Assembly (NCBI GenBank): GCA_964649725.1
Contig: CAZYTM010000006.1
Span: forward strand, 1-64,000
Source of the DNA: CAZYTM01 sp964649725
GTDB taxonomy: Bacteria > Desulfobacterota > Desulfuromonadia > Geobacterales > Geobacteraceae
Direction of reading: 5' to 3'
Length of the DNA stretch: 64,000 nucleotides
The notes below the pieces were generated by a model. That model made no database searches. It saw only the letters and a program-made list of their open reading frames with translations, and was not told the origin of the DNA. This document shows, one piece after another, positions 40,732 to 49,098 of the stretch (within the stretch, counting starts at the first letter, position 1; every line of letters starts with the position of its first letter). The position numbers and the translations under genes were made by a program.

Positions 40732-41577
40732 CTATTTGAAAAGATAGGCGATATTCAAACCAAACAGGTCAGCGCTTGATTCAGGCTGCAGCAACAGACG
40801 CGTCTGGCTTATCCGCACCCCATCCGATTTGGAGAAGCGCATCCCTTCATAGGTGAAGGTGAGCCGGAATCTGTCATAACTGGTGCCTAACTCGGCAAAT
40901 GCCGACCAGAGAGCACCAGGATGGAGATCAACCCTCCCTACCCCGGGGAAATCTGCCGAATTGAGGTTGTAGAGAGGAAATCTGCCCCCTGCTTCGCAGA
41001 AGAGACTCCAGCCGCCAGGGAGGGAGTAATCGGCATAGCCGCCAAGTCTGGCATAGAGGGTCTGCCACTCCTCCAGATAGCCGCCTACAGCAGCAGGTTG
41101 GCCGTTTCTGTCTATGGTGGAGGTATCCCGCAGATCTCTCAGCCACCAGCGATAGCCGAACCCGGCAAATGGCCCGATATTACCGCCGGGCAAGCTGATT
41201 CGCCAGCCTGCATCGGCTTCGGTCTTGGCGCCGATATAGTCCACGCTGGTGGAAATAGGGAGTTGGCTGACAGCCGGGTTGGTGGTACTTTGCTGGGTCT
41301 GACCGGAGTAATCGACTACACCGCCGAACAGCTCCAGTTTCCCTCTGAGAGAGAGGGCCCAGGATTCATTGTTGCGGAAATCTTTCCGTACTCCGCCGCC
41401 GATGCCGTAGAGGAAACCGCTCTCCTTGAGGAGTCTGCTCCCGCCGCTGGACTCTTCCCAGGTGAAATATTGCAGCGACGGATAGAGATAAAGCTCGTCG
41501 ACCGCCAGCTTAGATTCCGCAGCGCCAGCCGGCAGCACCAGCATGAAAGATATCGCCATCATCAACAGCAGTCGCAT
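40732..41577 (-). CDS. Outer-membrane beta-barrel-like protein
   Basis: A 281-residue protein with a signal peptide (MRLLLMMAISFMLVLPAGAAES) and alternating aromatic and hydrophobic strands throughout (e.g. GPFAGFGYRWWLRDL, RLTFTYEGMRFSKSDGV), ending with LNIAYLFK, a terminal aromatic/strand typical of outer-membrane barrels. The ATG is chosen because GGAGAG precedes it and the signal peptide starts there; the frame open further upstream overlaps the rng gene. No specific family is recognised. It may be a porin or a lipid-modifying barrel. Confidence 0.7.
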   Translation of the reverse strand: MRLLLMMAISFMLVLPAGAAESKLAVDELYLYPSLQYFTWEESSGGSRLLKESGFLYGIGGGVRKDFRNNESWALSLRGKLELFGGVVDYSGQTQQSTTNPAVSQLPISTSVDYIGAKTEADAGWRISLPGGNIGPFAGFGYRWWLRDLRDTSTIDRNGQPAAVGGYLEEWQTLYARLGGYADYSLPGGWSLFCEAGGRFPLYNLNSADFPGVGRVDLHPGALWSAFAELGTSYDRFRLTFTYEGMRFSKSDGVRISQTRLLLQPESSADLFGLNIAYLFK

Positions 41578-41617
41578 CGCTACTCTCCAATCTTCTGTTG
41601 CAGGCAATCTGGCAATG

Positions 41618-43939
41618 TCAGCTCTCTGCAGTCTCTTTCTTTTTCCGCGGCGCCCGCGCTCTCTTCTTCGGCTCAACAGAACTGTCGGCAGCTGGCTCGA
41701 CATTTTCCGCCGGCACCGGCGCACTTTTTTTGCTGCGATTAGCTCTCTTGACCGTAGCAGCTGCCTCCCCATCTGTATCTTCAGGCGCTGCCGGCGCCGT
41801 CTTCTTCACCGGTCTCCGGGGACGTTTGGTTGCCGGGGCTACTTCTGCTGCAGTTGAAGGTTCAGGGGTTACCGGCGCTGGCTGCTCAACAGGCACTGTC
41901 ACTGTTTCGCCGGCTGCAGTCTCTTCAGCAGCATGCCCCTTGCCACGCCGCCGTTTGCGCCGGCGCTTCTTCTTATGCTCTTCGGCAGTCTGACTCTCCC
42001 CCTCCTGGTGCGGCTCTGCCACAGTCGGCGAAATATCATCCCCGCTCTGCTCTGCTCTGCTGGACTGGCTGGTTTCATCGGTGGGGCTCTCCGCGCCACC
42101 CCCTTTGTTCCGGCGCCGGCGCCGGCGCCGTTTCTTCTTCGGCTGACCGTCATGCTGTTCTTCATGTTCAGCTGCAGAGGTATCACCTGTTTCTCTCTCA
42201 GCCGCTGCCGATTCCGCAGCAGCCTCATCCTCGAAGTCATCCTCTGCCGCTCCCTTAACTTCAACATCGGCCGGCATCTGCTCTGCAGAGTGTTCCGCAG
42301 CGTTGTCAGCACGCCCCTTCTTTTTCCGTTTCCGCTTCTTCTTCCCTTTGCCCTCCTCAGCAGCAGTCGATTCAGCTACCGCTCCCTTCGACTCGCCGAC
42401 CTCGCTCCTGACCGGCTTTTCGGAAGATTGTGTCTCCTCGCCAGACGGTTTCTCCCGGCGGATGATCTCCAACTCCAGTTGGTTCATCAGGAAAGAGGGT
42501 TTCCCCTTGATGGTCACTTCGATATCATAGTTGTTCTCGATCTGCGCCAGCTCCCGCTTTTTACGGTTAAGTAGATAGTAGGCTACTTCCAGCGGCAGCC
42601 CGCCACGCACCTCGGCTGCTGTCCCCTTTGCTGCAGCGGCATGCACCTTGCGCAGGAAGGAGAGCGCCATGTTCTCCACCGATTTCACCTTCCCCCGACC
42701 CTCGCAGTGGGGGCAGTTGAGGTAACTTGCCTGCTCCAGGGTCTGCTTGATACGCTGTCGCGACATCTCCAGCATGCCGAACTGCGATATCCTGCCGACC
42801 GTGACCCGCGCCTTGTCGACCTTGAGGGCATTCTTCAGGGTCTTCTCCACCTCCACCATATGCTTCTTGTCGCGCATGTCGATGAAGTCGATGACGATCA
42901 ACCCCCCCAGGTCGCGCAGCCGGAGCTGCCGGGCAGCCTCTTCAGCCGCCTCCAGGTTGGTCTTGAAAGCGGTATCCTCCACCCCCCGTTCGCCGGTCGA
43001 CTTGCCGGAGTTGACGTCGATGGAGACCAGCGCCTCGGTCGGCTCGATCACCAGCGACCCCCCTGACTTGAGCGGCACCTTCTTCTCATAGATCAGGTCG
43101 ATCTGCTCTTCCAGTTGATATTTGGAGAAGATGGGGCGTTTTTCCTGATGCAGCTTGACGATATGCTCCGACTTCGGCATGGTCGCCTTGAAGAACGCCT
43201 TGGCCTGTTCGAACACCTCTGGGTTGTCAATCAGGACTTCATCGATCTCGGCAGTGAAATAGTCGCGGATGGTGCGGATAACCAGGTCCAGCTCCTGGTA
43301 GATCAGTGCTGGGGCTTTACTCTTTTTGGCTTTGGCGAGAATATCCTTGTGCTGCTTGACAAGTGATTGCAGATCCTTCTTCAGCTCGGTCTTGGTCTTG
43401 CCTAGCGCTTCAGTCCTGATGATGTGGCCGATGCCGTCAGGGATATTCAGCTCGGCGGCCATCTCTTTCAGTTTCTTCCGCTCTCCCTCGCTCTCCACCT
43501 TGCGCGAGACCCCGGCCGAGTCGCTGCCGGGCATAACCACCATGTAACGCCCCGGAAAGGACATGTAGGTAGTGAGGGCGGCACCCTTCATCTCCCGCTC
43601 ACCCTTCTCCACCTGGACGATCAGTTCCTGACCGCGGCGGAGCACCTCCTGGATGCGGGGCCTGCGCTTGCGCTGCTCTTCCGGAATGTCGTCGCGCCAC
43701 TGCCAGAAGTCGGGGTGGAGCTCCCCCATCTGCAGGAAACCGAGCTTTTTCAGCCCGATATCGACAAAGGCGGCCTGCAGCCCAGGTTCTACCCTTACCA
43801 CAACACCTTTGTAGACATTGCCACGGGTCTGTTCGCTGCCGGCAATCTCGATGTCGACTTCCATCAGGTGACCATCCTCAACTATGGCCACCCGCGCCTC
43901 TTCCGGATGGAGGGCGTTAATCAGCATTTTTCTGGACAT
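41618..43939 (-). CDS. Ribonuclease E/G family protein
   Basis: A 773-residue protein. The RNase E/G core (residues 1 to about 500) holds an S1-like RNA-binding domain (GNVYKGVVVRVEPGLQAAFVDIG, about 38-60), the catalytic Mg site region (VSIDVNSGKSTGERGVEDTAF; IVIDFIDM) and the zinc-link CPHCEGRGKV. Residues about 500-773 form a long low-complexity tail with RRRRRRNKGG, KRKRKKKGR and acidic Ala/Glu stretches, likely a disordered degradosome or RNA-binding scaffold as in RNase E. The core is RNase G sized, so naming between rne and rng is open. It works in rRNA and mRNA processing. Confidence 0.9.
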   Translation of the reverse strand: MSRKMLINALHPEEARVAIVEDGHLMEVDIEIAGSEQTRGNVYKGVVVRVEPGLQAAFVDIGLKKLGFLQMGELHPDFWQWRDDIPEEQRKRRPRIQEVLRRGQELIVQVEKGEREMKGAALTTYMSFPGRYMVVMPGSDSAGVSRKVESEGERKKLKEMAAELNIPDGIGHIIRTEALGKTKTELKKDLQSLVKQHKDILAKAKKSKAPALIYQELDLVIRTIRDYFTAEIDEVLIDNPEVFEQAKAFFKATMPKSEHIVKLHQEKRPIFSKYQLEEQIDLIYEKKVPLKSGGSLVIEPTEALVSIDVNSGKSTGERGVEDTAFKTNLEAAEEAARQLRLRDLGGLIVIDFIDMRDKKHMVEVEKTLKNALKVDKARVTVGRISQFGMLEMSRQRIKQTLEQASYLNCPHCEGRGKVKSVENMALSFLRKVHAAAAKGTAAEVRGGLPLEVAYYLLNRKKRELAQIENNYDIEVTIKGKPSFLMNQLELEIIRREKPSGEETQSSEKPVRSEVGESKGAVAESTAAEEGKGKKKRKRKKKGRADNAAEHSAEQMPADVEVKGAAEDDFEDEAAAESAAAERETGDTSAAEHEEQHDGQPKKKRRRRRRRNKGGGAESPTDETSQSSRAEQSGDDISPTVAEPHQEGESQTAEEHKKKRRRKRRRGKGHAAEETAAGETVTVPVEQPAPVTPEPSTAAEVAPATKRPRRPVKKTAPAAPEDTDGEAAATVKRANRSKKSAPVPAENVEPAADSSVEPKKRARAPRKKKETAES

Positions 43940-44123
43940 GGAGTAGTTCCTTTGGGCGGGGAAAACGCGCTGGCGTCCTCAACCCGCAGTTATTTTCGGC
44001 CGCATACAGAGCGCACCCTGCGCGGCAAAATTCTCTCGACCAAATCCCAACAGGCATTCGTGGCCGGTTGAACAAATCTTGTCAAGTATAACAGATGATT
44101 TGCGGTCTGGCTAAGAAAATATA

Positions 44124-44157
44124 AATAGCCCCCGGGCGACCGGGGGCTATTGTTTTT
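44124..44157. terminator. Strong hairpin terminator between hisG and RNase E/G
   Basis: AATAGCCCCCGG-GCGA-CCGGGGGCTATT is a perfect 12-bp stem, with T5 soon after on the plus strand and T-rich sequence on the minus strand. It most likely ends hisG transcription. Confidence 0.85.
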
Positions 44158-44179
44158 ATGCCAGGCTGTTTCGCAATTT

Positions 44180-45070
44180 CTAACTAAGATTTGGCTGGAT
44201 GATCTTGGAAAGCGGGTATTCGATGATCCCTTCGGCCCCCAGTTTGATCAGCTCCGGGACGATGCGGCGGACCTCCTTCTCCGGCAGGATACTCTCGATG
44301 GAGACCCAGTCGGAGTTGAAGTGATGGGCCACGGTCGGGCTCTTCAGGCTGGGGAGGACGCGGATCAAGGTCTCCACCTTGCTCCCCGGGGCGTTCATCT
44401 TCAGCCCCACCATCCCTTCGGCAGCCAGCGCCGATTTGAGCAGGGTGGCGATCTGTTCGATCTTGGCCCGTTTCCAAGGGTCTGCCCAGGAGGCCTTGTT
44501 GGCCACCATCACCGGCACCGAGGTCATCAGGTCGCAGACGATCCGGAGGTTGTTCGCCTTGATGGTGGAGCCGGTCTCGGTCACCTCGACGATGGCATCA
44601 CACAAACCGTCCACCACCTTCGCCTCGGTGGCACCCCAGGAGAACTCCACGGTCACCGGGATGTTCCGCTCGGCAAAGTAGCGCTTGGTGAAGCCGACCA
44701 GTTCGGTGGAGATGGTAGCACCGTGCAGGTCTTCCGGCTTCTGCACCCTGGAGTCCTGATTGACTACCAGTACCCAGCGGACCGGCCTCCTGGAAACCTT
44801 GGAGTAGACCATCTCGCAGACCTCTACCACGTCCGAATCGTTCTCCCGCACCCAGTCGCGACCGGCAATGCCGACGTCGATGGTGCCGCGCTCGACATAT
44901 TTACCCATCTCCTGCGGGCGGATCAGCTTGCAGTTCATCTCGTCATCATCGACAGTGGGGAAGTAGCTGCGCGAAGAGATGCCGACCTGCCAGCCGGCCT
45001 GCTTGAAGAGATCGACGGTGGCATCTTCCAGGCTCCCTTTCGGAATTCCAAATTTAAGGATATTGGACAT
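44180..45070 (-). CDS. hisG: ATP phosphoribosyltransferase, long form
   Basis: A 296-residue enzyme for the first step of histidine synthesis (ATP plus PRPP to phosphoribosyl-ATP). It has the catalytic part (MSNILKFGIPKGSLEDATVDLF; VGIAGRDWV; IVEVTETGSTIKANNL, the PRPP loop) and a C-terminal ACT-like regulatory domain (about 215-296) as in long, hexameric, histidine-inhibited HisG. AGAGGA precedes the ATG. A well-spaced sigma-70 promoter lies 56 bp upstream. It is separated from hisI by island 2. Confidence 0.93.
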   Translation of the reverse strand: MSNILKFGIPKGSLEDATVDLFKQAGWQVGISSRSYFPTVDDDEMNCKLIRPQEMGKYVERGTIDVGIAGRDWVRENDSDVVEVCEMVYSKVSRRPVRWVLVVNQDSRVQKPEDLHGATISTELVGFTKRYFAERNIPVTVEFSWGATEAKVVDGLCDAIVEVTETGSTIKANNLRIVCDLMTSVPVMVANKASWADPWKRAKIEQIATLLKSALAAEGMVGLKMNAPGSKVETLIRVLPSLKSPTVAHHFNSDWVSIESILPEKEVRRIVPELIKLGAEGIIEYPLSKIIQPNLS

Positions 45071-45125
45071 TTTGTTTCCTCTTGTTTTCGTTATTAAGTG
45101 AATACGATTTATTTGCAAGGTCTCT

Positions 45126-45154
45126 TATTTACACTTACCAGTAAAGAGTGTCAA
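45126..45154 (-). promoter_or_regulatory. hisG promoter
   Basis: On the minus strand, TTGACA, 17 bp ending GGTAAGTG, TAAATA. It is nearly the same as the hisI promoter at 50280-50308, including AACAG before the -35 box and GGTAAGTG before the -10 box. Confidence 0.75.
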
Positions 45155-45342
45155 CTGTTTATGAACATGCTTTTGCAGAGACTTGCTTGAGGTTTTCTTG
45201 ATTGGGAATGGATTGAAATGACGACAGGAGTCAGAGGAGAGAGGTCTTTTCGTTTGAGAGAAAGCATCTTGCCCGGATAGAGGCGATATCCCCGAAGAAG
45301 CAGTAGGGTTGAGTTCTTTTTAATACCAATTAAGCACAATGA
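45155..45342. other. Left edge of island 2
   Basis: Some 190 bases between the hisG promoter and the stop of the XRE gene. A short minus-strand frame (62 codons) has no SD and no recognisable domain. I see no gene. Confidence 0.4.
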
Positions 45343-45663
45343 CTACTCTTCAAATGCCCGCACAATCTTGTAAATGATCTGCTGATAATCTTCACTCATC
45401 CCTTTCACCATTTCCTCAATATTTTTCGCCCGTGTATCTGGAGACTCCAGGTGCATGAATTCGAAAAATTCCTTGAGCTGCACGTTTAGCGCTTCGGCAA
45501 TCTTTTCAAGACGATCGATTCTTGGGTAACTGCTTCCTACCTCCAGCCTGCTGACATGACGTGGTTCAACATCAATAAGTTCTGCCAATTGTTCCTGCGA
45601 AAGGTTACGCGCCTTGCGTAGCTCACGAATTCGCGCCCCTAAAAGTTCTTTCGTCGATTTCAT
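45343..45663 (-). CDS. XRE-family helix-turn-helix regulator
   Basis: A 106-residue DNA-binding protein with a Cro/C1-type HTH (residues about 8-62: LGARIRELRKARNLSQEQLAELIDVEPRHVSRLEVG) and a C-terminal helical tail (about 65-106). GGGGGG lies a few bases before the ATG. It is divergent from the secreted-protein gene and shares an AT-rich 169-bp region with repeats that suit autoregulation. It is the only regulator in island 2 besides the antitoxin. Confidence 0.85.
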   Translation of the reverse strand: MKSTKELLGARIRELRKARNLSQEQLAELIDVEPRHVSRLEVGSSYPRIDRLEKIAEALNVQLKEFFEFMHLESPDTRAKNIEEMVKGMSEDYQQIIYKIVRAFEE

Positions 45664-45722
45664 TCTTTTACCCCCCTGAGACAAATTGAAGAATATATAT
45701 TTCAGGGAGAGATTTACACGTT

Positions 45723-45782
45723 AACTAATGACATATTGTATTGACAATTAGTTATTAAATGACTTATTAACAGTTATTAAAT
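45723..45782 (+). promoter_or_regulatory. Divergent promoter region with operator-like repeats
   Basis: AACTAAT (45723-45729) and ATTAGTT (45747-45753) form an inverted repeat; GTTATTAAAT occurs at 45751-45760 and 45773-45782, 22 bp apart (about two helix turns). A TTGACA (45741-45746) with TTATTA 17 bp away lies among them. It may be the XRE protein's operator. Confidence 0.55.
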
Positions 45783-45832
45783 ATCCATTTATTTCTAGGA
45801 TATGTCGTTAAATGTCTATTTTGGGGGAAGTT

Positions 45833-46252
45833 ATGAAAAAATTCATTTTAGCTGTAGGTTTGATTTTAATTGCATCAGGTGCACAGTCGGCAGATTTTTC
45901 GGGGATATATTTTAACAAACAGCAAAACGCAGATATGTCGCTTACAAAAACCAAGAACAATCAATATGCGGTCGAAATAACTGCAACTAGCGGAGCCAAT
46001 TTCGGAGAGGTGCAATTTTTTGCTCCTGCTGATGAGGTTGAAAACAAACGAAAAACAGTCTACTCCAAATCTGATGAAGGCATCGAAACAATGGGATGTT
46101 GGATGGAATTAGTTTTTAAAAATGATTCCGTAATAGTTAAACAAAAATTTGATGTAAAAGGGTACGACGGTAACTGTGGCGCTGGCGCTGGTGTAGGGTT
46201 TGAAGGTGTTTACAAAAAGAAAGCTGTCAAAAAGAAAGCAGGCGCAAAATGA
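45833..46252 (+). CDS. Small secreted protein of island 2
   Basis: A 139-residue protein with a signal peptide (MKKFILAVGLILIASGAQSADFSG). The mature part has a two-Cys pair (GCWMEL and GNCGAG) around a FKNDSVIVKQKFD strand pair, and a Lys-rich end (KKKAVKKKAGAK). This looks like a small beta-barrel or lysozyme-inhibitor-like fold, but no family is recognised. The ATG at 45833 (SD GGGGGAAG) is preferred. Its TGA overlaps the ATG of the next, broken gene, as in an operon. Confidence 0.65.
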   Translation: MKKFILAVGLILIASGAQSADFSGIYFNKQQNADMSLTKTKNNQYAVEITATSGANFGEVQFFAPADEVENKRKTVYSKSDEGIETMGCWMELVFKNDSVIVKQKFDVKGYDGNCGAGAGVGFEGVYKKKAVKKKAGAK

Positions 46253-46665
46253 AAAGTTAGTTCTCTTGTTTTGCATAGTTGCAGCAACAACTACACCTAC
46301 ATACGCTATGGAATTCTGGCATTCCGGCACGGTCTGGGCAAATCAGGGGATGTGTGCAGCAACTTTTTCGTTTGATGCCGGAGCGTTGTCAGACACCATC
46401 CAAAAATTGCAAGCGACAGTGAGAATTTTGGGGAAATCCGGCAAGACTGTTGGGAAAGATATGCTTTAAATTGAGCAATTTTGCGGCAGTGAGGCAGACC
46501 GTTATGCATCAGCGTTGGTCAGCGAAAATATGTGTGATGATGGACTCACAATTATTGTCAGCAAGGCAACTGCGTTAATTAATGGGAAGAAGGTTGATCT
46601 GCTTAAGAACAATGAATTGAAAGTACGCGATTTCAAACCTTTCAAGATCAAAGTGAGCAAATAGC
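46249..46665 (+). pseudogene. Broken secreted-protein gene with three lesions
   Basis: The ATG overlaps the upstream TGA. One A is missing in the AAAA run just after it: with one more, the frame reads MKKLVLLFCIVAATTTPTYA, a perfect signal peptide, and continues MEFWHSGTVWANQGMCAATF. An in-frame TAA (46467-46469) interrupts GKDML-IEQFCGSE and may come from CAA. An extra A in the AAAA run at 46620-46623 shifts the frame before VRDFKPFKIKVSK and TAG. All three restored, the product would be about 140 residues with a two-Cys pair. The family is not recognised. Next to intact neighbours, it may be a decaying effector or immunity gene. Confidence 0.75.
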
Positions 46666-46680
46666 TAAAGGAGACATCCA

Positions 46681-47112
46681 ATGTATTGTAGAAACTGTGG
46701 TAATACAGTGGCCGACAATCAGGAGATATGCTTAAAATGTGGAGTACGTCCACTTTCTGGAGATAATCACTGCCAGAATTGTGGAGTTGAGGTTACACCT
46801 AAACAGGAGATCTGTGTAAAGTGTGGGGTTCGGCTGGCAGGGGGTAGCGTAACCGGCAATGATTATGTCAGCCCCTCATCGAAAAGTCCTGCTACTGCGG
46901 CTCTATTAAGCTTCCTGATCCTTGGAGTTGGGCAAATGTATCTTGGCCAGCTATTAAAAGGCGTTGCAATGATGTTGGGTGGGATGGTGCTGGCTGCAAT
47001 AACAGGTTTTTTTGCCATACCAGTTCTATGGGTTGTGTATCCTCTTGATGCTTACCTGATCGGGAAGAAACTGCAAAACGGCAAGTCAGTTGGCAAGTGG
47101 GAATGTTTTTAA
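46681..47112 (+). CDS. Double zinc-ribbon TM2 membrane protein
   Basis: A 143-residue protein with two zinc ribbons (CRNC...CLKC, and CQNC...CVKC; about residues 3-50) and a C-terminal TM2 domain of two membrane helices (LSFLILGVGQMYLGQLLKG and GGMVLAAITGFFAIPVLWVVYPLDAYLIG). TM2 proteins sit in the inner membrane; function unknown. AAAGGAG precedes the ATG. It opens a run of short, tightly spaced genes. Confidence 0.8.
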   Translation: MYCRNCGNTVADNQEICLKCGVRPLSGDNHCQNCGVEVTPKQEICVKCGVRLAGGSVTGNDYVSPSSKSPATAALLSFLILGVGQMYLGQLLKGVAMMLGGMVLAAITGFFAIPVLWVVYPLDAYLIGKKLQNGKSVGKWECF

Positions 47113-47128
47113 TCATAATGGAGGTGTT

Positions 47129-47473
47129 ATGAAACAATGTCCACATTGCAATAAAGAGATAGATAGTAAAGCAGTTTTGTGTATTCATTGCGGCAGAATG
47201 ATAGCTGTTGCTGAAGAGCCGGGGGCAGTTGCCCGCGCTCTTCTCCCGGTCGGAAGGTCAGGATTTGCTATAGCAGCCGGATATCTAGCTCTATTTTCCA
47301 TATTACTGGCTCCTGCTCCACTGGCTATAATTTGCGGAGTGGTGGCATATCGAGACATCAAGAAGAACCCTCAAAAACATGGCATGGGACGAGCTTGGTT
47401 CGGCATCATAATGGGGGCTCTTGGTACTGGAGTTATTGCCTTTATGATTTTGAAGAGGCAGGGAATATTGTGA
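47129..47473 (+). CDS. Zinc-ribbon DUF4190 membrane protein
   Basis: A 114-residue protein with one zinc ribbon (CPHC...CIHC, residues about 4-21) and two membrane helices with the DUF4190 pattern (AAGYLALFSILLAPAPLAIICGVVAYRDI and GRAWFGIIMGALGTGVIAFMIL). The ATG after GGAGG at 47129 is preferred. It is related in layout to the upstream protein; 16 bp separate the two. Confidence 0.8.
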   Translation: MKQCPHCNKEIDSKAVLCIHCGRMIAVAEEPGAVARALLPVGRSGFAIAAGYLALFSILLAPAPLAIICGVVAYRDIKKNPQKHGMGRAWFGIIMGALGTGVIAFMILKRQGIL

Positions 47474-47530
47474 CAAGACGTAACCATATCCAATATAAGC
47501 TTTCAACATTATGCCCGGGAGATCGACAAC

Positions 47531-48352
47531 ATGAAACTAATTAATACCATTGTCCTGCTACTTATCATCGTTGTATCGACCGGCTGCGACAAGGCCAAAA
47601 GTCTGACAAATAGTGATGTTTCTATTGTAAAAAATGGCACCTTAGAATTTGATAAGAGCATCACAGTTGGCCAGGCAATCGACAAGTATCGATATTTCAC
47701 GAAAACCGATTGGGAGTCGATGAAGGAGGAGAATGGCAGGCGGATTGTTCAGACTACCGCACAGATTGATATTACAAAGTATCCTGAAGTTAACAAGATC
47801 AAAATCCCTGATCTTAAATCGGCATTTTTCAAGTTTCAGTTTGTTATCAACCAAGACAAAACGTTCCAGATTGGTTGGTGCGGTTTTGGGGCTGAAATGA
47901 ATGCTGGTAAAAAAATTGAGCCGGACAAAACGGTCAATTTGCTGCAATGCATGAATACGCTAAGAGAAATCTATGCGAATGAGGTTGGTGAAGTTCCTGT
48001 TGCTGTATCTCCAGCAAAAACAATCGAAACAAACCAAAACACAAGCCAGGCGGCGAATGGAGCATCACCCGACAAGAGTAGCACATCGGCTACATCTCCA
48101 ACCATAAGCCCTAGCTTCGATTGTGAGAAGGCAACTACTACAACTGAGAAACTCATTTGCTCCAATAATGATCTAGCCCAAGCTGATGTTCAACTAGCTC
48201 AAACCTATAAAGCTTCGCTCAGTATCGCATCGGATAAGACAGCAATGAAGCGTGAACAAGCTGCTTGGCTTAAGAATCAACGCGATGTATGTAAAGATGC
48301 GAAAACCATGTTACAAGTTTATCAGGTTCGTATTTCACAATTATCCAAGTGA
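47531..48352 (+). CDS. Lipoprotein with LprI-type lysozyme-inhibitor domain
   Basis: A 273-residue lipoprotein: signal peptide with lipobox VSTGC (Cys19), an N-terminal domain of unknown type (about 20-155), a Ser/Thr/Ala linker, and a C-terminal DUF1311/LprI domain (SFDCEKATTTTEKLICSNNDL, then QAAWLKNQRDVC; about 195-273). LprI proteins bind and inhibit lysozyme in some bacteria. The TGA overlaps the GTG of the amidase gene, so both are co-expressed: a murein-cutting enzyme with a possible protective partner. Confidence 0.8.
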   Translation: MKLINTIVLLLIIVVSTGCDKAKSLTNSDVSIVKNGTLEFDKSITVGQAIDKYRYFTKTDWESMKEENGRRIVQTTAQIDITKYPEVNKIKIPDLKSAFFKFQFVINQDKTFQIGWCGFGAEMNAGKKIEPDKTVNLLQCMNTLREIYANEVGEVPVAVSPAKTIETNQNTSQAANGASPDKSSTSATSPTISPSFDCEKATTTTEKLICSNNDLAQADVQLAQTYKASLSIASDKTAMKREQAAWLKNQRDVCKDAKTMLQVYQVRISQLSK

Positions 48353-49098
48353 GTTTGATAAATATTCCCAAAATAATTTTCGTATTTATTGTAATACACG
48401 CCACTGGAGCCGCTGCCAGTGGCGTGCTTATTGATCCTGGCCATTCTCCGAAATCTCAGGGAGCCATTAGCTGTAACGGTAAACCTGAATATCTTTACAA
48501 TGCTGCTCTGGCAAAAAATATATCTGTATATCTGATCAACAAACAGATTCCGGTTACGCTGACTCATGCTGAAAATGAAGAGGTCGCACTGCGAGAAAGA
48601 ACTCAGAAAAGCAGCGATCACAATCTGCTACTTTCTCTCCATCACGATTCTGTTCAACCCCAGTTTTTATACAAGCAATCTAGGAAACATGGTTATTGTT
48701 CTAATAAGGCTAAAGGGTTCTCTATTTTCGTATCCCGAAAAAATCCATACTTTGAGAAATCTGCTCATTATGCTAAATCGCTAGGAATAGCCTTGATCAA
48801 AAAAGGGTTGTCTCCGACCCTACACCATACAGAGCCTATTGCCGGAGAAAATCGTGAGTTGTTGGTGAAGGATTATGGAATTTATGTTTTTGATGATCTT
48901 ATGGTTTTGAAGAATGCCAAGTCGCCTGCAGTGCTGCTTGAGGCAGCGGTGATTGTGCATCCTGATGATAACTCGCTTGCAGAAACAGATGGATACCGTT
49001 TAATAATTGCTGAAGCTATTTATGAAATGCTGGGAGAAGTATTAAGGGGCAAAACTCCAGATATCAAATTCACAAAAAGACCCGATAATCCATATTGA
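48349..49098 (+). CDS. N-acetylmuramoyl-L-alanine amidase (Amidase_3)
   Basis: A 249-residue zinc amidase that cuts the bond between muramic acid and the peptide stem. It has a signal peptide (about residues 1-24), the first zinc His in DPGHS (His32), a Glu at about 47, the second His in SLHHDS (about 98) and the catalytic Glu in AVLLEAAV. GTG start, coupled to the lipoprotein gene. No cell-wall-binding domain. The 3' end overlaps the converging antitoxin gene by 29 bases. Confidence 0.85.
   Translation: MSLINIPKIIFVFIVIHATGAAASGVLIDPGHSPKSQGAISCNGKPEYLYNAALAKNISVYLINKQIPVTLTHAENEEVALRERTQKSSDHNLLLSLHHDSVQPQFLYKQSRKHGYCSNKAKGFSIFVSRKNPYFEKSAHYAKSLGIALIKKGLSPTLHHTEPIAGENRELLVKDYGIYVFDDLMVLKNAKSPAVLLEAAVIVHPDDNSLAETDGYRLIIAEAIYEMLGEVLRGKTPDIKFTKRPDNPY

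Noticed and set aside
40300..40760. Fluoride riboswitch near crcB
   Set aside because: The gaps before crcB and DUF190 are 9 and 42 bases, too short for the crcB aptamer plus expression platform.
41578..41772. N-terminal extension of the outer-membrane protein into rng
   Set aside because: It would bury the signal peptide inside the protein and overlap RNase E/G coding sequence.
43990..44100. Possible tRNA near the RNase E/G upstream region
   Set aside because: A GGTTGAAC stretch recalls a T-arm, but no cloverleaf with acceptor stem can be drawn.
45151..45339. 62-codon minus-strand frame left of the XRE gene
   Set aside because: No SD, no domain; amino-acid content looks random.
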